A stretch of 49,114 bases of DNA from Xanthomonas cannabis pv. cannabis (GCF_000802365.1 NZ_JSZE01000013.1:1-49114); one strand, 5' to 3'. Numbered from the stretch's first letter, positions 8,612-18,987 are shown. Notes: a model not told the origin generated them from the sequence alone. Numbers and translations are program-made.

Positions 8612-9319
8612 ATGGAAACCCCTACCAGTGCTGGTGATTGGCGGCTTGCCTTGCGCCGCGAGGCCTCCGATGGCGCACGCTGGCAGGCGCTCTGGGAAGC
8701 AGCCGTGGCGCTGCGTCAGGCACACACCCCCGAGCAGGCCTGCGATGCCGTGCTGGGGCGCGTGCTGCTGTTGCTGGGCCTGGAGCACGGCGCGGTGCTG
8801 GCACAGCGCGGGCCGCGTACGCAGGTGCTCGCCAGCCGTGGGCAGGCCCTGCCGCCCGGGGCCAGTGCGGCCGGCGACAGCCACGACGCAGCCTGGCTGA
8901 TGCCGCCGCGCCCGGTCGACATCCGCGAGGCCAGGGTGCCGATCCATGCACTGGGCACTACCCACGGCATGGTCTGCGTGGCCTGGAACGACGGCCGTCC
9001 TGCCCCCGGCAACGATGACGTGCAGGCGTTGCAGGCCTTCGCCCTGTTGCTGCCGGCGATGGTGGCCGAACCGGCCAAACCGGTTGCCACGCGGCGGCGC
9101 AAACCGCTGCAGGACGATCGCCTGAACGCGCTGAGCAAGCGCGAGAAACAGGTGCTGTCGTTGCTCCCGCGCGGACTCACCAACGCGAGCCTCGCAGCTG
9201 AACTGGGGATTTCTCCCGGCACGGTGAAAGTGCATGTGGAGCGAATCCTGCAGAAACTTGAGGTAAAAGATCGCACCCAGGCCGCGGTGTACGCGGTCCA
9301 AGCCGGACTCGCGCTATGA
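8612..9319 (+). CDS. LuxR-family transcriptional regulator with N-terminal GAF-like region
   Basis: This is a 235-residue protein. Residues 171-235 form a LuxR/FixJ helix-turn-helix: LSKREKQVLSLLPRGLTNASLAAELGISP then GTVKVHVERILQKL. The N-terminal part (about 25-150) looks like a degenerate GAF/sensor domain rather than a receiver; no phosphoacceptor aspartate motif is seen. The stop codon overlaps the ATG of the histidine kinase (ATGA at 9316-9319), implying coupled translation. It probably is the output of the adjacent signalling proteins, either by direct interaction or by binding its own ligand. No good ribosome binding site precedes the start. Confidence 0.85.
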   Translation: METPTSAGDWRLALRREASDGARWQALWEAAVALRQAHTPEQACDAVLGRVLLLLGLEHGAVLAQRGPRTQVLASRGQALPPGASAAGDSHDAAWLMPPRPVDIREARVPIHALGTTHGMVCVAWNDGRPAPGNDDVQALQAFALLLPAMVAEPAKPVATRRRKPLQDDRLNALSKREKQVLSLLPRGLTNASLAAELGISPGTVKVHVERILQKLEVKDRTQAAVYAVQAGLAL

Positions 9320-11226
9320 ATGCATTGGCAGTGCGTTGGAACGATTGGCCGATCACCCGCAAGAGCCTGGCGGTCGTCACGTTGCCGTTGTTGCTGCTGG
9401 CCGTCGCATTGATGGCGATCTACAGCGTGGAGCGGCAGAACATCGCCGCCGAAAACGACGTGCGCCAGACGCTGGAGGTGTTGAGCGATCTGTACGAAGC
9501 GCATGCGCTGCTGGCCGAAACTGCGGCCGGTGTGCGTGGCTACCGGCTGGTGCGCCGCGATGAATTCCTCACCCCGTATCGCGATGCCGAGCCACGCCTG
9601 CAGCGGGTGGCCGAGCGCTTGTCGCAACGCATCACCGACCCGGGCCAGGCGCAGCGGTTTGCGCGCATCAAGCCACTTTTTGCCGAAAAAATGCAGGGGT
9701 GGCGCCGGCTGCTGGCGCCGGATCTGAGCCGCGAGGAAGAAATCCGCCAGCTCTGGGATGGCAAGTACAAGCTCGACATCCTGCGCGCGGAACTGCGCGA
9801 GCTGCGCAATTACGAAACCGCGCAATTGCAGGTGCGCACGGCCAAGGCGCAAGGGCTGCGCCAGCGCAATCTCATCATCACCCTGAGTGCAGCCATGCTC
9901 GGCGGCCTGGGCGCGGTGTTTGCCGTGGCCTGGTTTGCCTCGGCGCTGTCCGGGCGTCTGCGCACGCTGGCGGCAAATGCGGACCGCCTGGGCGAAGGCC
10001 TGCCGCTGGCACCGCAACCGCGCGCCGGCGACGAGCTGGGCCAGGTCGGTCAGCGTCTGGCGCAGGCCAGCGAACTGCTGGCCGCGCGCGCGGCCGAAGC
10101 GCAGCTGGCGCGGCGCGAAGCAGAAACCGCCAACCGCGCGAAGACCGAGTTCCTCTCGCGCAGCAGCCACGAACTGCGCACTCCGCTCAATGCCATCCTG
10201 GGCTATGCGCAAGTGCTGGAAATGGACCTGCCCGAGCCCGGCCACCGCCGCCACCTGCAACACATCCTGGGCGCCGGCCGGCACTTGCTGGGGCTGATCA
10301 CCGAGCTGCTGGACATCGCGCGCATCGAGGCCGATCAGCTGGATCTGAGCCCGGAACCAATCTCGGTGCGCGCGGCCGTGCACGAGGCGCTGGGCCTGAT
10401 CGCACCGGATGCGGACCGATACGGCATTGCCCTGCAACCGCCGGCCATCGAAGCGACGTGGACGGTGCGCGCCGACGCGCAGCGGCTGCGGCAGGTCCTG
10501 CTCAACCTGTTGTCCAATGCAGTGAAGTTCAATCGTCCCGGTGGCCAGGTGCAGGTGAGCGCACACGCCGGCGACGAGCAGGTGCGCATCACCGTGGCCG
10601 ACCAGGGCGCGGGGCTCACCCCGGCGCAGATCGAGCGGCTGTTCACGCCGTTCGAGCGGCTGGGTGCCGAGCGTTCCGCCGTGGAAGGCACCGGCCTGGG
10701 GCTGGCGCTGAGCAAGCGCCTGATCGAGGCGATGGGTGGGCAGATCGGGGTGGACAGCAGTCGCGATGGCGCGCGCTTCTGGATCTCGCTGCCGCAGGGC
10801 GAGCCGCAACGCAGCGAGCCCGCGCGGACCCTGCTGCCGCCCAGCGCCACCGGCAGCGGCGTCTGCCGCCTGTTGAGCATCGAGGACAACCCCTCCAACC
10901 AGGCGTTGATCCGCACACTCACCGAGCGCCGCCCGCAATGGCAGCTGCTGGAAGCGGCCAGCCTGGCGCAAGCGCGCGAACTGCTGCGGCAGGGCGTGCC
11001 GGACCTGATCCTGCTGGACCTGCACCTGAGCGACGGCAACGGCGAAGAGTTGCTGCGCGAGTTGCAGGCGCAGCCGGCCACCGCGCAGGTCCCGGTGGTG
11101 GTGATCAGTGCCGATGCCACCACCGCCACGCTGGCGCGCGTCGGCAATCAGGGCGTGCGTGCGTATCTGACCAAGCCATTGGACGTGGCGGAATTCTTCA
11201 CCGTGATCGACAGGTTGCTGGCATGA
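9316..11226 (+). CDS. Hybrid sensor histidine kinase (CHASE3-HAMP-HisKA-HATPase-REC)
   Basis: This 636-residue inner-membrane kinase has transmembrane segments at about 18-38 and 185-210 enclosing a helical periplasmic CHASE3-like domain. A HAMP linker follows, then the dimerisation domain with SHELRTPLNAILGYA (phosphoacceptor His285), the ATPase domain (NLLSNAVKFN, DQGAGL, GTGLGLALSK) and a C-terminal receiver (IEDNPSNQALI, phosphoacceptor Asp568 in LLDLHL). It starts within the stop of the LuxR-type gene and ends within the start of the receiver gene. The signal is unknown. With the downstream receiver it could form a branched phosphorelay; no Hpt domain is encoded nearby. Confidence 0.93.
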   Translation: MNALAVRWNDWPITRKSLAVVTLPLLLLAVALMAIYSVERQNIAAENDVRQTLEVLSDLYEAHALLAETAAGVRGYRLVRRDEFLTPYRDAEPRLQRVAERLSQRITDPGQAQRFARIKPLFAEKMQGWRRLLAPDLSREEEIRQLWDGKYKLDILRAELRELRNYETAQLQVRTAKAQGLRQRNLIITLSAAMLGGLGAVFAVAWFASALSGRLRTLAANADRLGEGLPLAPQPRAGDELGQVGQRLAQASELLAARAAEAQLARREAETANRAKTEFLSRSSHELRTPLNAILGYAQVLEMDLPEPGHRRHLQHILGAGRHLLGLITELLDIARIEADQLDLSPEPISVRAAVHEALGLIAPDADRYGIALQPPAIEATWTVRADAQRLRQVLLNLLSNAVKFNRPGGQVQVSAHAGDEQVRITVADQGAGLTPAQIERLFTPFERLGAERSAVEGTGLGLALSKRLIEAMGGQIGVDSSRDGARFWISLPQGEPQRSEPARTLLPPSATGSGVCRLLSIEDNPSNQALIRTLTERRPQWQLLEAASLAQARELLRQGVPDLILLDLHLSDGNGEELLRELQAQPATAQVPVVVISADATTATLARVGNQGVRAYLTKPLDVAEFFTVIDRLLA

Positions 11227-11687
11227 CACGCGACGAAATTCTCGGCTCCCGCATCCTCATCGTCGACGACGAGCCGGCCAATGTGCGGCTGCTGGAAGAC
11301 CTGCTGCAGCGCGAAGGCTTCCAGCAGGTCATCGCCACCACCGATCCGCTGCGGGTCATGGGCCTGGTCTCGGCATTTGCACCGGATCTGATCTTGCTGG
11401 ACCTGAAGATGCCGGAGCTGGACGGCTACGCCCTGCTGGAACAGCTGGCCCGGCTGTCCGACCCGGCGCATTTCCTGCCGGTGATCGTGCTCACCGCCGA
11501 TCCCAGCCGCAGCGCGCGCCACCGTGCATTGGGGCTGGGGGCAAAAGACTTTCTGACCAAGCCGCTGGACACCTTCGAGGTGGCGCTGCGGGTCTGGAAC
11601 GTGGCTGAAACCACCGTGCTGTTCAAGCGCCTGCGTGCATTGGCCGCGCCGGAGGCTGCGCCGCCCGGGTGGCGCCAGCCGGGATGA
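11223..11687 (+). CDS. Stand-alone response regulator receiver protein
   Basis: This 154-residue protein is essentially one receiver domain: RILIVDDEPANVRLLEDLL, phosphoacceptor Asp60 in LILLDLKMP, LTAD and the lysine of LTKPLD. The sequence resembles the receivers of RpfG-like HD-GYP regulators, but no output domain follows; the last 30 residues are Ala/Pro rich. The ATG overlaps the kinase stop (ATGA at 11223-11226). It may act as a phosphate shuttle or sink for the kinase, or through protein contacts. REP-like repeats begin 13 bp after its stop. Confidence 0.9.
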   Translation: MTRDEILGSRILIVDDEPANVRLLEDLLQREGFQQVIATTDPLRVMGLVSAFAPDLILLDLKMPELDGYALLEQLARLSDPAHFLPVIVLTADPSRSARHRALGLGAKDFLTKPLDTFEVALRVWNVAETTVLFKRLRALAAPEAAPPGWRQPG

Positions 11688-11699
11688 TGCCTGCACAGC

Positions 11700-11814
11700 G
11701 TAGGAGCGCACCCGGGCGCGACGGGGGCTTGCCGATAACGCCAGCGCAGGAGCGCACCCGGGCGCGACGTGACGTTTATCGGCCCAGCCTCGTCGCGCCC
11801 GGGTGCGCTCCTAC
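11700..11814. repeat. Cluster of three REP-like (GTAG) elements
   Basis: Three copies of a 24-mer headed GTAGGAGCGCACCC occur: 11700-11723 (plus), 11746-11769 (plus, with GCAG in place of GTAG) and 11791-11814 (inverted). The flanks also mirror each other (GCCGATAACG near 11731 and CGTTTATCGGC near 11774). GTAG-headed REP elements mobilised by RAYT transposases are known in Xanthomonas and Stenotrophomonas. The cluster sits between convergent genes and can form large hairpins that would protect or terminate transcripts. Confidence 0.85.
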
Positions 11815-11827
11815 AACTGGCGCTGCG

Positions 11828-12058
11828 CTACAGCGCGCGGGTGACCTCGCCGCACAGGCCGATGTCTGCCAGCACCGCCTGCGCCTGGCTCAGGTGCAGG
11901 TCGGCGACGCAGACCTGCAGCACGCCGAAGGCCGGCAGTTCGCCGGCACCGCCCAATAGCGACTCGCCGAACACGAATGCGGTGATGCCGGCATCTTCCA
12001 GCGCGTGCTTGGCCAGATGCGCGTCGATGATGTGACTGGCGCGATACGCGATCTGCAT
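11828..12058 (-). CDS. DUF2007-family small protein
   Basis: This 76-residue protein, beginning MQIAYRASHIIDAHLAKHAL, fits the DUF2007 'putative signal transducing protein' family: an alpha-beta domain with GVLQVCVADLHLSQAQAVLAD-type strands. The function is unknown. The ATG at 12058 lies one base after the TGA of the upstream GST gene, so translation is probably coupled. The end of the gene lies close to the REP-like cluster. Confidence 0.8.
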   Translation of the reverse strand: MQIAYRASHIIDAHLAKHALEDAGITAFVFGESLLGGAGELPAFGVLQVCVADLHLSQAQAVLADIGLCGEVTRAL

Positions 12059-12059
12059 G

Positions 12060-12701
12060 TCAGCCGCGCTCCAGGCGTTCGCGCTCGGCGCCCTGCTTCC
12101 ACTCGCGCAGCGCCGGCAGTGCATCCAGTGCGGCCAGGTAATCGCCGGCGGCTTCGAACAGCGGCACGCCATAGCTGGTAAAGCGCAACGCCACCGGCGC
12201 GTACATCGCATCGACAATGCCGAACTCGCCGCACAGAAACGGCCCGGTGTGGCCGTGCTCGGCGCGCAGGCTGGCCCACAGCGCCTGGATGCGGGTGATA
12301 TCGCGCTCGACGGCGGCGTCCCACTGCGCGGGCGCGGGCGTGCGGGCCAGGTCCATCGGCAATTGGGTGCGCAGCGCGCCAAAGCCCGAATGCATCTCCG
12401 CCGCGGCCGCGCGCGCCTGCGCACGCACGGCCAGCCCGGCAGGCCAGCCGCGTCCATCCAGCCAGCGCTCGTTGACGTACTCGCAGATCGCCAGCGAATC
12501 CCATACATGCAGGGTGTCGTCCCACAGCACCGGAACCTGGCGCGTCGGCGAATACCCGGCGATGCGGGTCTGGAATTCCGGCGTATCGAGCGGCAGCGCG
12601 ACTTCCTGGAACGGCACCTGGAAGTGCCGCAACAGCAGCCACGGCCGCAACGACCAGGAAGAAAGCGTCTTGTCGCCGATCACCAGGCGGGGCAGTGACA
12701 T
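12060..12701 (-). CDS. Glutathione S-transferase family protein
   Basis: This 213-residue soluble protein has the GST N-terminal thioredoxin fold (LVIGDKTLSSWSLRPWLLLR, with a serine-type active site region near residues 13-16, and the cis-proline segment RQVPVLWDD then WDSLAICEYV). An all-helical C-terminal domain follows, with FLCGEFGIVDAMYAP. It resembles YfcF/maleylacetoacetate-isomerase-like GSTs. The substrate is not predictable. The start ATG at 12701 matches the family N-terminus (MSLPRLVIG); the open frame continues upstream without homology. It is followed at once by the DUF2007 gene. Confidence 0.88.
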   Translation of the reverse strand: MSLPRLVIGDKTLSSWSLRPWLLLRHFQVPFQEVALPLDTPEFQTRIAGYSPTRQVPVLWDDTLHVWDSLAICEYVNERWLDGRGWPAGLAVRAQARAAAAEMHSGFGALRTQLPMDLARTPAPAQWDAAVERDITRIQALWASLRAEHGHTGPFLCGEFGIVDAMYAPVALRFTSYGVPLFEAAGDYLAALDALPALREWKQGAERERLERG

Positions 12702-13126
12702 GGGTGGGGCGCTCCAACGGGGTTGGCGCAGCGTACGCGTCGCGACCGATGCCCGCCAGCCGCGCCCGGCCGCACGTGGGGACAACCGCCTTGCAGCGCG
12801 CTGCGACGGGGCGGCGCTTGGGCAGGGCCTGGGCGACCGGTGCCAGGCATTGCATGGCCGCAGCCACGCAATGCGGTTGCGGCGCACCGATGGCGGCAAC
12901 CGCGCACTGGTCGCCGGGCATGCGGACCACGCGATGCGCCGGTGGGTTGCATGGTGCCAAACCGGGCCACGGCTACGCCAGGCATTGCCAGCACAGCCTG
13001 CAGCGGTGACGAACCGCCTGGTCGATACACCCGAACTGCCGGCCCGACGCGCCCCGCTGCCCCGCCGCCTACCCCTAACCGGTGCCACCGCCTAAACTTG
13101 CGGTTTACCTAATGCCGATGCCCCGC
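12702..13126. other. Divergent intergenic region GST-glnS
   Basis: These 425 bp are GC-rich, with overlapping open frames on all strands that look non-coding. They should hold the promoters of the GST operon and of glnS. AT-rich bases near 13094-13111 are the likeliest glnS promoter/leader region. No RNA gene was recognised. Confidence 0.5.
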
Positions 13127-14866
<1,740 letters not shown>

Positions 14867-14875
14867 CGGGTGTCT

Positions 14876-14898
14876 GCACCGGATCAAGGCGCCGGTGC
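14876..14898 (+). terminator. Terminator candidate of glnS
   Basis: GCACCGG (14876-14882) pairs with CCGGTGC (14892-14898) around a 9-base loop, 10 bp after the stop codon. Only a short T run (CCTTT) follows, so it is a moderate candidate. Confidence 0.4.
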
Positions 14899-15068
14899 GG
14901 CCTTTGCACTGCGCAACACGTGGCTACCGATGCAAACGGAGGGGCCACATGGCATTGCGCACCCCGCACAGGGCTGTCAAGACGCGTCGCGTTCTGAGCT
15001 GATGCACACGCGCAGGGAGCTGCGCCCGGCCGTGGCCTGCATGCTGCACGACTGACAGGAGCAACACG

Positions 15069-15998
15069 ATGCGTGAGCGCTTGATGGTGGGGGTTGCCTG
15101 CGGCGTCGGCGCGGGCGCGCTGTGGGGGCTGGTGTTTCTGGCACCGCAGTTGTTGTCGGCGTTCACGCCCCTGCAACTGGCGGTGGCGCGCTACCTGTCG
15201 TACGGCGCGGTGGCGGCGGTGGTGCTGGCACCACGCGCGCGCCAGACCGCCGCCCGGCTGGGCCGCGCCGAGTGGTGGGCGCTGGGGCGCCTGAGCCTGA
15301 TGGGGAATCTGGTCTATTACGTGCTGCTGGGCAGCGCGGTGCAATGGGCCGGCAGCGCCGCCACCGCGCTGATCATCGGCCTGTTGCCGGTGGTGGTGAC
15401 CGTCGTCGGGACGCGGGCGGCGGGCGCGGTGCAATTACGGCGGCTCGCTGCCCCGTGCGTGCTGTGCGTCATCGGCGTGACGCTGGTGGCGCTGGACACC
15501 GTGCAGGACGATTCGGGGCAGCAGGCGAGCGACCGTCTCACCCGTATTGCCGGCCTGTTGTGCGCCGTCGGTGCACTGGTCTCGTGGTCGGCCTATTCGA
15601 TCGTCAATGCACGCTGGTTGCGGCGCCGCCCCGATCTGTCCGGCGGCGACTGGTCGCTGCTGACCGGCGTGGTCACCGGCGCACTGGCGGCGCTGCTGGC
15701 GCCGGCCGCGCTGATCGGCAGCGCGCCGCATGCGCCGATCGACTGGGCCGGCTTCTGGGGCGTCTCGCTGTTGCTGGGCATCCTGGCCTCGGTGATCGGC
15801 AACGCCCTGTGGAACCGCGCCAGCCGCGTGCTGCCGTTGACGCTGGTCGGGCAGATGATCGTGTTCGAGACCATCTTTGCACTGCTGTACGGCTTTGCCT
15901 GGGAAATGCGTCTGCCCACGCCGCTGGAACTGGCAGCGATCGCGTGCCTGCTGGTCGGCGTGCTGTGGTGCGCAGCACTGCATTCGGAAGCGAATTGA
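15069..15998 (+). CDS. EamA/DMT-family permease
   Basis: This 309-residue inner-membrane protein has about ten hydrophobic helices in two EamA repeats (about 8-140 and 160-305). The second repeat has the family-typical GILASVIGNALWNRASRVLP and a final helix ELAAIACLLVGVLWCAAL. Members export metabolites or amino acids; the substrate is unknown. The ATG at 15069 follows AGGAG (15057-15061). It stands alone between glnS and a small lipoprotein gene. Confidence 0.88.
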   Translation: MRERLMVGVACGVGAGALWGLVFLAPQLLSAFTPLQLAVARYLSYGAVAAVVLAPRARQTAARLGRAEWWALGRLSLMGNLVYYVLLGSAVQWAGSAATALIIGLLPVVVTVVGTRAAGAVQLRRLAAPCVLCVIGVTLVALDTVQDDSGQQASDRLTRIAGLLCAVGALVSWSAYSIVNARWLRRRPDLSGGDWSLLTGVVTGALAALLAPAALIGSAPHAPIDWAGFWGVSLLLGILASVIGNALWNRASRVLPLTLVGQMIVFETIFALLYGFAWEMRLPTPLELAAIACLLVGVLWCAALHSEAN

Positions 15999-16058
15999 CG
16001 CCCAGCGCTGTCGAGGCGCTGCGCCTAGATTGCAGGCCGTGTCCACTGGAACGCCGCC

Positions 16059-16298
16059 ATGTGCCTGCCACGCCCCAGACCGCGGACGCTGTATGGCGCC
16101 GTGTTGGCGCTCTCCATCGGGCTGACGGCCTGTTCGCCGCCGCCGCACAACGCGCAAGCGGTGACGCCGGCCGAGGCATTGTGCCTGTTCGTTCCGCACC
16201 CGCCGGACGACGAACTGCCCAGCGATCGCCGCGACGAAAGCATGCAGCAACTGGCGCTGGCCAGCCGTTGCGGTTCTGCACTGACCCGAGGTCGCTGA
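16059..16298 (+). CDS. Small putative lipoprotein
   Basis: This 79-residue protein has a basic N-terminus, a hydrophobic stretch and the lipobox LTAC, placing the lipidated cysteine at residue 25. The mature part is only about 55 residues, with no recognisable domain, and contains the acidic segment PHPPDDELPSDRRDES. GGAA precedes the start at a fair distance. The lipobox and its spacing support it as a real gene, but conservation would have to confirm it. Confidence 0.5.
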   Translation: MCLPRPRPRTLYGAVLALSIGLTACSPPPHNAQAVTPAEALCLFVPHPPDDELPSDRRDESMQQLALASRCGSALTRGR

Positions 16299-16564
16299 CC
16301 ACGCGCTTGCAGTACAGCGAGCCGTGGATGGGACCCGTGGTCTTTGCATGACCGCGGCAGCCGGTGCCGCCGGTCCCCGCCCATCGGCGGCCCTACCAGA
16401 CGTGGCCCACCTCAGTGGTCACGCTGCGCGCGGCAACGCCCGTTGACGCCAGCGACATGCAGTCGCGAAACGCGCAGCGATCAACGCCTGGGACGCCTGG
16501 CCGCACCCCAGGGCGCGCCCAAGGCTTACCATGACCTCTCACCTGTCCTGATCGGAGCAACCGC

Positions 16565-16903
16565 ATGTCCCGTGCCTTGTCCTGGTGTCTGAGCAGCCTG
16601 TTGCTGTTGGTAGTGTTCACGTTGATCGGTTGTGTCGCCGCACCGCCGACCGAGGCCGCCACGCCACCTGCGGCGACCGCCAAACCCGTCACCGTCATCA
16701 CCACGTGCAAGGTCGATGCCGATTGCACGGTAAAGAACGTCGGCAACTGTTGCGGGGCGTTCCCGGCCTGCGTCAACGTCAACAGCGCCACCGACCCCAA
16801 GGGTGTGATGGCGCAATGCCAGTCCAGCGGCATGATGAGCGTGTGCGGTTTTCAGGACATCAGCGGCTGCCAATGCGTCTCCGGCCAGTGCGCCGCCAAG
16901 TAG
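16565..16903 (+). CDS. Cysteine-rich lipoprotein
   Basis: This is a 112-residue protein with a hydrophobic N-terminal segment ending in the lipobox TLIGC (lipidated Cys23). The mature domain has ten further cysteines at 48, 54, 62, 63, 69, 85, 94, 102, 104 and 109, in a pattern of CKVDADC, NCCGAFPAC and CQCVSGQC. An even number suggests five disulfides formed in the periplasm. A short Ala/Pro/Thr linker separates lipid anchor and domain. The start ATG follows GGAGC. I do not recognise a function; the spacing recalls small disulfide-rich secreted modules such as protease-inhibitor-like folds. Confidence 0.8.
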   Translation: MSRALSWCLSSLLLLVVFTLIGCVAAPPTEAATPPAATAKPVTVITTCKVDADCTVKNVGNCCGAFPACVNVNSATDPKGVMAQCQSSGMMSVCGFQDISGCQCVSGQCAAK

Positions 16904-17100
16904 GACCACGGCAGGGCCCCTGGGTGCAGTGAAGCGGCTGCCGCCGGTAGCGATCGCGTACGTTGGTTGCCGCCTGGCGTGCAGCAGCCCGTGGCCGGCA
17001 GTGACGGCATTCATCTCCGGCCACCTCCTGGTGTTGCGCGCTGCCCCCGGGCCGATACACTGCGCCGCCCCTTCCCCCCTCTCCTACCGGTCGTCACGTG

Positions 17101-17661
17101 ATGCTCTACGCGCAAGTCCACCTCACATTGCCCGCCTGGATCCATGATTTCGTGGATGCCAGTCGCGCCTATCCCAGCGACGACGAGAAGGTGGCGCTGG
17201 CGATCGCGTTGTCGCGGATGAACGTCGAAGCACGCAGCGGCGGCCCCTTTGGCGCCGTGGTGTTCGGCCCGGACCATCACATCATTGCCGCAGCCGTGAA
17301 TCGTGTGGTGCCGCAGACCACCTCGCTGGCGCACGCCGAAAACATGGCCTACATGCTGGCGCAGCAGCGCCTGCAGACCCCGCGCCTGAATGATGTGCTG
17401 TCGCCCATCACCCTGGCGACCTCCGCGCAACCGTGCTGCCAGTGCTACGGCGCCACGGTATGGGCGGGCATCGACCGGCTGCTGATCGGCGCCCGCGCCG
17501 AAGACGTGATGGCCCTGACCGAATTCGACGAAGGCCCGCTGCCCGCCGACTGGGTGGGCGAGCTCACCCGCCGCGGCATCGATGTGGTGCGCGACGTACA
17601 GCGCGAGCAGGCGTGCGCGGTGCTGCGCAGTTACGGCGAGGGCGGCGGTGACCATTATTGA
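17101..17661 (+). CDS. Nucleoside/cytidine deaminase-family protein
   Basis: This 186-residue zinc deaminase of the CMP/dCMP deaminase superfamily has the signature LAHAENMAY (zinc histidine and catalytic glutamate) followed by TSAQPCCQCYGA, the PCxxC zinc motif. FGAVVFGPDHHIIAAAVN precedes them in the expected place. It is longer than TadA and lacks clear tRNA-binding features; guanine deaminase or another nucleobase deaminase is plausible. A GTG directly before the ATG is an alternative start. rlmM begins 21 bp after its stop, so the pair may form an operon. Confidence 0.85.
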   Translation: MLYAQVHLTLPAWIHDFVDASRAYPSDDEKVALAIALSRMNVEARSGGPFGAVVFGPDHHIIAAAVNRVVPQTTSLAHAENMAYMLAQQRLQTPRLNDVLSPITLATSAQPCCQCYGATVWAGIDRLLIGARAEDVMALTEFDEGPLPADWVGELTRRGIDVVRDVQREQACAVLRSYGEGGGDHY

Positions 17662-17682
17662 CCTCTCCCTGCGAGCGCTGCG

Positions 17683-18726
17683 ATGAGCGGGCTGCTGTGT
17701 TACTGCCGCCAGGGCTTCGAGCCGGAACTGGCCGCAGAACTGAGCGCGCGCGCCGCGTTCGTCGGCATCACCGGCTATGCGCGCACGCAGCGCAACGATG
17801 GCTATGTGGTGTTCGTCTGCGATGAAGCTGCGCAACTGGCCGCCAGGTTGCAGTGGCGCGAGCTGATCTTCGCGCGGCAGAAGCTGGTCGTCCTGGCAGA
17901 ACTCAAGGGCATCGACCCGACCGATCGCATCACCCCGATCCTGGCCGCACTGCACGGGCAACCGCGCTTTGGCGACCTGTGGGTGGAGCATCCGGATTCG
18001 GATGCCGGCAAACCGCTGGCAGGCCTGGCGCGCAGCTTTGGCAATGCGTTACGCCCGGCCCTGCGCAAGGCCGGCCTGCTCACCGACAAGCCGCAGCCGC
18101 GCCTGCCACGGCTGCATGTGTGTTTCCTCGATGGCGACCACGCAGTGCTGGCGGTGGCCGATGCCGACGACAGCGCGCCCTGGCCCTTGGGCATTCCGCG
18201 GCTCAAATTGCTGCCCGACGCACCGTCGCGTTCGGCGCTCAAACTCGACGAAGCACTGCTCACCTTGCTGACGCCCGACGAGCGCGAACGCCTGGTCAAG
18301 CCCGGCATGCGCGCTGCCGATCTGGGCGCCGCGCCCGGCGGCTGGACCTGGGTGCTCACCCGCCAGCACCTGCATGTCACCAGCGTGGACAACGGCCCGC
18401 TGCGCGAGCACGTGCTGGACACCGGCCTGGTCGAGCACCTGCGCGCCGATGGCTTCCACTGGAAACCGGCACAGGCGCTGGACTGGATGGTCTGCGACAT
18501 GGTCGAGCAACCGCGCCGCGTCGCCGAGCGCATGGCCACCTGGGTGCGCGAAGGCTGGTGTCGCCACACCCTGTTCAACCTCAAGCTGCCGATGAAAAAA
18601 CGCTGGGACGAGACCCGCCTGTGCCTGGATCTCTTCGAGCAGCAGGCCGAAAAGTCGCTGACCGTGCGGGCCAAGCAGCTGTATCACGATCGCGAAGAGA
18701 TCACGGTGCTGGCGATGCGGGACTGA
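17683..18726 (+). CDS. rlmM: 23S rRNA (cytidine-2498-2'-O)-methyltransferase RlmM
   Basis: This 347-residue protein modifies C2498 of 23S rRNA. An N-terminal THUMP-like domain (about 1-170) precedes an RrmJ-type Rossmann methyltransferase domain. The SAM-binding motif is ADLGAAPGGWTWVL near residue 210, WMVCDMVEQP carries a catalytic aspartate and LFNLKLPMKKRW a catalytic lysine. The length matches E. coli RlmM (366) with small losses. It follows the deaminase gene closely. A GGGAATC repeat begins 4 bp after its stop. Confidence 0.95.
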   Translation: MSGLLCYCRQGFEPELAAELSARAAFVGITGYARTQRNDGYVVFVCDEAAQLAARLQWRELIFARQKLVVLAELKGIDPTDRITPILAALHGQPRFGDLWVEHPDSDAGKPLAGLARSFGNALRPALRKAGLLTDKPQPRLPRLHVCFLDGDHAVLAVADADDSAPWPLGIPRLKLLPDAPSRSALKLDEALLTLLTPDERERLVKPGMRAADLGAAPGGWTWVLTRQHLHVTSVDNGPLREHVLDTGLVEHLRADGFHWKPAQALDWMVCDMVEQPRRVAERMATWVREGWCRHTLFNLKLPMKKRWDETRLCLDLFEQQAEKSLTVRAKQLYHDREEITVLAMRD

Positions 18727-18730
18727 GGCT

Positions 18731-18759
18731 GGGAATCGGGAATCGGGAATCGTAAAAGC
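18731..18759 (+). repeat. GGGAATC tandem repeat after rlmM
   Basis: Three exact GGGAATC units are followed by GTAAAAGCG. It is the short counterpart of the repeat after oxyR (3915-3974) and likewise lies directly after a stop codon. The rest of the gap to 18987 shows nothing recognisable. Confidence 0.8.
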
Positions 18760-18987
18760 GCGGATTGGTGGCGTTGTTGCTGTGGGTGCGGGCGGGTATC
18801 GCGGGAGCTGGTGTGGTGATTCACCTGCGCCAGTCGCGCTGATGGCAGTCCGGTGTGATTGCTGGGCAGCCGCTTTCGGTGCTGGACTGCATGTTCGTGG
18901 GGACTTCATCGTGGCAGGCTGGTGCGCGCCAGCCTGCTCGCCTGGCCCCGGCGGGTCAACTCCGTCGATTGACGGAGCTGGGCGCGA

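Noticed and set aside
8716-11229. An 837-codon open frame antisense to the histidine kinase
   Set aside because: The sense strand encodes a complete hybrid kinase; the antisense product is Gln/Arg/His-rich shadow sequence.
12890-13088. Long upstream extension of the GST frame
   Set aside because: No homology beyond MSLPRLVIG, and Arg/Pro-rich composition typical of a non-coding high-GC leader.
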